Shown here: piece after piece, positions 60,380 to 64,000 of the stretch | Numbering within the stretch: position 1 is the stretch's first letter | How the letters are laid out: every line of letters starts with the position of its first letter | Origin: DASPMP01 sp035248725 | GTDB taxonomy: Bacteria > Gemmatimonadota > Gemmatimonadetes > Gemmatimonadales > Gemmatimonadaceae | Assembly (NCBI GenBank): GCA_035248725.1 | Contig: DATFHG010000111.1 | Span: forward strand, 28,823 to 92,822 | Direction: 5' to 3' | DNA length: 64,000 bases | Notes under the pieces: generated by a model | The model's input: only the letters and a program-made list of their open reading frames with translations | Told to the model about the DNA's origin: nothing | Databases searched by the model: none | Position numbers and translations under genes: made by a program

Positions 60380-61123
60380 TCAGGCCTTGCGTCTGGCGCC
60401 GAACGTCCACGTGAGCGCCACGCCCAGCTGGGTGGGGCTGTCTCCGGTGATGACGCGATGACCGGAGACGTGCGCGCCGAGTCCGCCCGGAAAACGTAGC
60501 GAGGCTCCGGCGCCGATCACGACGCGTGTCAGCGCGCCGATGGTGGAATCGGCGCTTTGCAGGCGCCCGTACGCAATACCGGGTGAGACGAACAGCGTGA
60601 GCCGCGAGTCGTTGGACTGCGGGAGGGAGACTGCGACGGGAAGCGCCGCCTGGATAGCAGCTGCCTTGAAGTCGCTGACCTTCGCCTTGCCGTAGCCGCC
60701 GATCAGCTCGAGTCCCACGTCGGTATCCGCGTCGCTCTGTCGTTCGCCTTCCTTATGGTAGAGGCGCGCATCGAGATCCACACTGGCCATGATGGATCCC
60801 TCGCATCCCTCGCACGAGCGCTGGCCGATGGTGCCGCCGAGCTGAGCGAACCGGCCAAGGTTCGCCCATGCCGACGCCGCGATGTTGGAGTAGTTGGCGC
60901 TCCCGAAGCTGTACCTCCCGTAGCGAACCGCGACGGTGCCATACGGGCGCGAGCCTTCTTCGACGGCCGGCACGACCTGTGGGAGCGCGGCTGCGGGCGT
61001 GAGCAGGATCGCCCGCAACCCGTTCACCTGGTACTCGGGCGTCGACGTCAGCTGTGCATGGCCGACGCCGGAAGAGCACGCGAGGGCGATGGCGACGACG
61101 AACGGGACAAGGCGAGGCCTCAT
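60380..61123 (-). CDS. Predicted outer-membrane barrel protein
   Basis: 247 aa, no named family recognised. Signal peptide (LVPFVVAIALACSSGVGHAQ) then regular strands: YGTVAVRYGRYSFGSANYS, TIGQRSCEGCEGSIMASV, DVGLELIGGYGKAK, RLTLFVSPGIAYGRL, RVVIGAGASLRFPG. It ends GVALTWTFGARRKA, the barrel-like final strand being followed by a short basic tail. CEGC may form a disulfide. Start is the ATG of MRPRLVPF with a weak ggag ahead; the longer upstream frame crosses the PadR operator region. Confidence 0.72.
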   Translation of the reverse strand: MRPRLVPFVVAIALACSSGVGHAQLTSTPEYQVNGLRAILLTPAAALPQVVPAVEEGSRPYGTVAVRYGRYSFGSANYSNIAASAWANLGRFAQLGGTIGQRSCEGCEGSIMASVDLDARLYHKEGERQSDADTDVGLELIGGYGKAKVSDFKAAAIQAALPVAVSLPQSNDSRLTLFVSPGIAYGRLQSADSTIGALTRVVIGAGASLRFPGGLGAHVSGHRVITGDSPTQLGVALTWTFGARRKA

Positions 61124-61249
61124 GAGGCTCCAGTGTGGGATCGCGCGGACGACGGCATCTGTGCGCCGCGCCAAGTTGGCGATGCGCTGCGGCTTGGGCA
61201 ACTCGGGCAACTCGGCCCGCCTTGCGGAGCGGTGAAACCGTCCGTACGG

Positions 61250-61268
61250 TATATCCGTAACGGATATA
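61250..61268 (+). promoter_or_regulatory. PadR-type operator, perfect inverted repeat
   Basis: TATATCCGT-A-ACGGATATA: two 9-base arms with one central base, ending 16 bases before the padR-like ATG. It is flanked by related TACGG repeats (61244-61248, 61274-61278). Position and symmetry fit autoregulation by the PadR protein. Confidence 0.7.
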
Positions 61269-61284
61269 TCCGCTACGGAGCATC

Positions 61285-61653
61285 ATGCCCGCCAATCCCG
61301 AACGCCTGCTCCCGCTCACGCCCGTCGTGCTCCACATCCTGCTTGCGCTCGCGCCGGAGCGACAGGGAAAGCACGGGTATGCCGTGGCGCGCGAAGTGGA
61401 AGAGCTCACGAGCGGCCAGATCCGGATGGGACCGGGCACGCTGTACGGCTCGATTCAGCGTATGCTCGACGCCGCGCTGATCGAGGAGAGCCCCCGAGCG
61501 CGCCGTGTGCGCGTATCCGCCGAGGACGACGAGCGCCGCCGCTACTACCGCATCACCGCCTTCGGCCGACGCGTTCTCGAGCTTGAACTGAGCCGGCTGG
61601 CCGACGTCGTCGCCATCGCGCGGCGCATGCATTTGCTGCCGGAGCCCGCATGA
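61285..61653 (+). CDS. PadR-family transcriptional regulator
   Basis: 122 aa. Winged-helix DNA-binding domain: LTPVVLHILLALAPERQGKHGYAVAREVEEL, GQIRMGPGTLYGSIQRMLDAALIEE and RRRYYRITAFGRRVLELEL (each family-typical). The C-terminal dimer helices are short, so it belongs to the small PadR-s2 branch. A perfect inverted repeat just before the gene is the probable operator. The ATG of the permease gene overlaps its stop by 4 bases, the usual PadR-ADOP pair. Confidence 0.92.
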   Translation: MPANPERLLPLTPVVLHILLALAPERQGKHGYAVAREVEELTSGQIRMGPGTLYGSIQRMLDAALIEESPRARRVRVSAEDDERRRYYRITAFGRRVLELELSRLADVVAIARRMHLLPEPA

Positions 61654-64000
61654 CGTCGCCACGCGATGCCGGCGAACGCGTGTTCGCGCTGTTGATGCGA
61701 CTATATCCGCGCACCTTCCGCGAGCGCTTCGGCGACGAGATGCTCGACTTCTTCCGCGCGCGGCGCGACGAGCAGCGGCGGCGCGGCGCGCGCGGCGTGT
61801 CGCGATTCTGGACCCATCTCGTGGCCGACATGCTGTTGAATGCGCCCCGGCAACACGTGCGTGCGCTGCGCGTCACCAGCGCGCGCGACCTGCCGTGGGC
61901 ATCGATCGATTATCCCGAGGAGACCCGTCCGATGGAAGCACTCCGGCAAGACCTGCGTTACGCGCTGCGTATGCTCGCGCGGCATCCCGCTTTCACTGCC
62001 GTCGCGGTCATCACGCTGGCGCTCGGCATCGGCGCGAACACCGCCATCTACAGCGTGGTCGACGCCGTGCTTCTGCGTCCGCTGCCGTGGCCCGGCAGCG
62101 ACCGCATGGTTCTCGTGTTCGGCACCCGCGGTGGCAATGCGAGCAATCAGGGCGGCGTTCCCTACCTCGACTATGTCGACTGGCGCGATCAGAACCACTC
62201 GTTCGAAGAGATGGGGATCATGCGCGGCCAAAGCATCAACCTCACCGGCACGGGGACGCCCGACCGCCTGATCGGATCATTCGTCACCGCCGGCACCTTC
62301 CGGCTGCTCGGAGCCGCCGCGGAACGCGGACGCCTGTTCACCGACGCCGAAACCGAAGTGGCAACGAGGGAAGCGGTCGTCGTCATCAACGGGAACTTGT
62401 GGCGGAGTCGCTTCGGCTCGCGTCCGGATATCGTCGGATCGACGCTCAACCTGAATGGCCAACCGTTCCTCGTCATCGGCGTCATGCGGCAGGATTTTCA
62501 GGAGCCGCTCGGCTCGTCCGACGTGTGGCTTCCCGTCGGCTACTACCCGAACAAAGGTGAGCTCACCTCGCGCGGCAGGCCCGCGGTGCTTCCATTCGGC
62601 CGGCTCAAGCCCGGCGTGACGGTCGCGTCGGCCCAGCGCGAGCTGGATGCCATCACCGCACGGCTCGCGGCACAGTATCCCGAGACGAACGCGGGAACGG
62701 GCGCCAGCGTCCAGCCGATCAAATCCCAGCTGGTGGGCGACGCCCGAACGCCGCTCCTCATCGTGCTGGCCGCCGTCGGCACGGTGCTCCTCATTGCCTG
62801 CGCCAACGTCGCCAACCTCCAGCTCGCACGCGCCACCGCGCGACGTCGCGAGCTTTCGGTGCGTGCCGCTCTGGGCGCGGCGCGAAAACGCCTGCTGCGT
62901 CAGCTCCTCACGGAAGCGGGGCTGCTGTCCATCGCGGGCGGAATCGCTGGCGTGGCGCTCGCGTACGTCGGCGTGCGATGGCTCGCAACCGTCGCGCCGA
63001 ATCTGCTCACGGTGTTCGGTTCCATCTCGCTCAATCGTACGGTGCTGGCGTTCGCCGCCCTCGTGACGATCGCGACGGGCGTGTTGTTCGGCATCATGCC
63101 CGCGTGGAAAGCGAGTCGCATCGAGCTGCAGGAGTCGCTCACCGTGCGAGTGTCCTCGCAGAGCGGCACGCGCCTCGGCGCACGGAGCGCGCTCGTCGCG
63201 GCGCAGATCGCGCTGTGCGTCGTCCTCCTCGTCACGGCAGGGCTGCTCACGCGGAGTCTCGTCGCGCTCGCGAATGTCCGGCCGGGATTCGATCCGTCCG
63301 GGATACTCACACTGCAGTTCCGACTGCCGGTGGTGAAGTACGACACGGAGGCGAAGATCGCCGACATGTTCGGGCGCGCGCTCGCCGAGGTCCGCGGTGT
63401 CCCTGGTGTCGAGCACGCGGCGCTGGTGCGCGCGACCCCACTGAACGGGAACGGCGAGACGTTGCCCTACGAGGTGGACGGACGACCGGTGGCAGACCGC
63501 GCCCAATTACCGGTCGCGCAGACGAACCTGATCAGCGATGACTATTTCGAGACAATGCACATCCCGCGCGCAGCGGGGCGCGACTTCGACGCCAACGATC
63601 GGGCGGGAGCCGCGCTGGTCGCCATCGTCAATCGAACGCTGGCGTCGAAGCTCGCGCCGAATGCGTCCGCGATCGGCACACGCATCCGGGTCGCTGGTGG
63701 CGATTCGGTTCGCTGGGCCACGGTCGTGGGCGTCGTCGGAGATACGCGGCACTTCCAGGTGAACGAGCAGCAGCTCGACCAGATCTACCTGCCGTCGGCG
63801 CAACGGCCGTTGATCTTCACTGAGATGGTCGTGCGCACGAAGGGCGATCCGATGGCGGTGGCGAACGCCGTGCGCTCGGCCATCTGGCGGGCGGACCCTG
63901 AGCAGCCGGTCTGGAGCGTGCGTCCGCTCACGCAGTCCATCGAGCGGCAGCTCGGGCCGCGGCAGTTCATCATGCGTCTGCTCGGATCGTTCGCGATCCT
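61650..64000 (+). CDS. ADOP-type (MacB/FtsX-like) ABC transporter permease, 3' end outside the window
   Basis: 783 codons are visible; no stop is reached. The first 85 residues (LLMRLYPRTFRERFGDEMLDF) are the cytoplasmic extension typical of ADOP proteins. MEALRQDLRYALRML starts the MacB_PCD domain with the first helix (AVAVITLALGIGANTAIYSVV) and RPLPWPGSDRMV. A central three-helix FtsX unit lies at about residues 360-500 (VLAAVGTVLLIACANVANLQ, ELSVRAALGAARKRLLRQLL). A second periplasmic domain follows. It has no ATPase domain of its own. Function is unproven; such permeases are numerous in Acidobacteria and relatives. Confidence 0.88.
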   Translation, partial: MTSPRDAGERVFALLMRLYPRTFRERFGDEMLDFFRARRDEQRRRGARGVSRFWTHLVADMLLNAPRQHVRALRVTSARDLPWASIDYPEETRPMEALRQDLRYALRMLARHPAFTAVAVITLALGIGANTAIYSVVDAVLLRPLPWPGSDRMVLVFGTRGGNASNQGGVPYLDYVDWRDQNHSFEEMGIMRGQSINLTGTGTPDRLIGSFVTAGTFRLLGAAAERGRLFTDAETEVATREAVVVINGNLWRSRFGSRPDIVGSTLNLNGQPFLVIGVMRQDFQEPLGSSDVWLPVGYYPNKGELTSRGRPAVLPFGRLKPGVTVASAQRELDAITARLAAQYPETNAGTGASVQPIKSQLVGDARTPLLIVLAAVGTVLLIACANVANLQLARATARRRELSVRAALGAARKRLLRQLLTEAGLLSIAGGIAGVALAYVGVRWLATVAPNLLTVFGSISLNRTVLAFAALVTIATGVLFGIMPAWKASRIELQESLTVRVSSQSGTRLGARSALVAAQIALCVVLLVTAGLLTRSLVALANVRPGFDPSGILTLQFRLPVVKYDTEAKIADMFGRALAEVRGVPGVEHAALVRATPLNGNGETLPYEVDGRPVADRAQLPVAQTNLISDDYFETMHIPRAAGRDFDANDRAGAALVAIVNRTLASKLAPNASAIGTRIRVAGGDSVRWATVVGVVGDTRHFQVNEQQLDQIYLPSAQRPLIFTEMVVRTKGDPMAVANAVRSAIWRADPEQPVWSVRPLTQSIERQLGPRQFIMRLLGSFAI

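Noticed and set aside
61193..61212. Direct repeat GGGCAACTC twice as an operator
   Set aside because: Only two copies of nine bases within the N-terminal extension region of the barrel gene; no symmetry.

Overview
High-GC (roughly two-thirds G+C) bacterial chromosome from a diderm, respiring, menaquinone-using organism. Supporting observations are several outer-membrane barrel proteins, a TonB receptor, an ETF:menaquinone oxidoreductase, a UbiD/UbiA/UbiX/UbiE quinone set and a PadR regulator paired with an ADOP-type permease. Taken together this is most compatible with Gemmatimonadota (or an acidobacterial relative); that assignment is inference from gene content. No rRNA, tRNA, CRISPR array, insertion sequence or prophage was recognised. 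Genes are packed tightly, many with 4-base start/stop overlaps, and no gene-free stretch exceeds 300 bases.

Layout. 1-2.5 kb: end of purD, then mutM and a short UvrC-like nuclease overlapping in one operon. 2.5-7.8 kb: quinone/isoprenoid block (ubiD-ubiA-ubiX on minus, a squalene/phytoene-synthase-family gene, ubiE). 7.9-11.3 kb: ECF sigma factor, zinc-finger anti-sigma factor and two membrane proteins. 11.3-17.1 kb (minus): DHH phosphoesterase, Mrp/ApbC, MATE pump, SAM hydrolase, amino-acid permease. 17.1-22.6 kb (minus): guaB, DUF1232 protein, M15 peptidase, L,D-transpeptidase and its inactive-looking paralogue. 22.6-25.5 kb: gpmI, a barrel protein, a BON protein. 25.5-29.8 kb: FdhE-like protein, mobA, PBP4-type peptidase, moeA. 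29.9-32.2 kb: large Ig-like lipoprotein. 32.2-38.6 kb: etfB-etfA-EMO and glutaryl-CoA dehydrogenase. 38.6-41.8 kb: lipoprotein, isocitrate dehydrogenase, phosphoesterase, SprT-like protein. 41.9-46.1 kb: cstA, a Ser/Thr kinase and ybdD. 46-54.9 kb: MFS transporter, M20 peptidase, sugar nucleotidyltransferase with cupin, UbiB-family kinase, and an M1 peptidase fused to a barrel. 54.9-57.2 kb: DinB, nucleotidyltransferase-fold, EEP phosphatase and DoxX genes. 57.3-64 kb: His/Cys-rich protein, TonB receptor and YcnI-like protein (probable copper module), a barrel protein, PadR and the ADOP permease that runs off the end.

How the genes fit together. Electrons from acyl-CoA oxidation (glutaryl-CoA dehydrogenase) can pass through EtfAB and the membrane Fe-S oxidoreductase to menaquinone, whose late steps are encoded at 3-8 kb. 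FdhE-like, MobA and MoeA point to molybdoenzyme maturation. A recurring signal runs through the window: a TANNNT -10 box ending 6-8 bases before the start codon of at least eleven genes, implying extensive leaderless transcription. Other notable points are the Cys-to-Ser L,D-transpeptidase paralogue beside an intact one, two likely CTG start codons (mobA, moeA), and a perfect TGTGA-N6-TCACA site between the kinase and ybdD.
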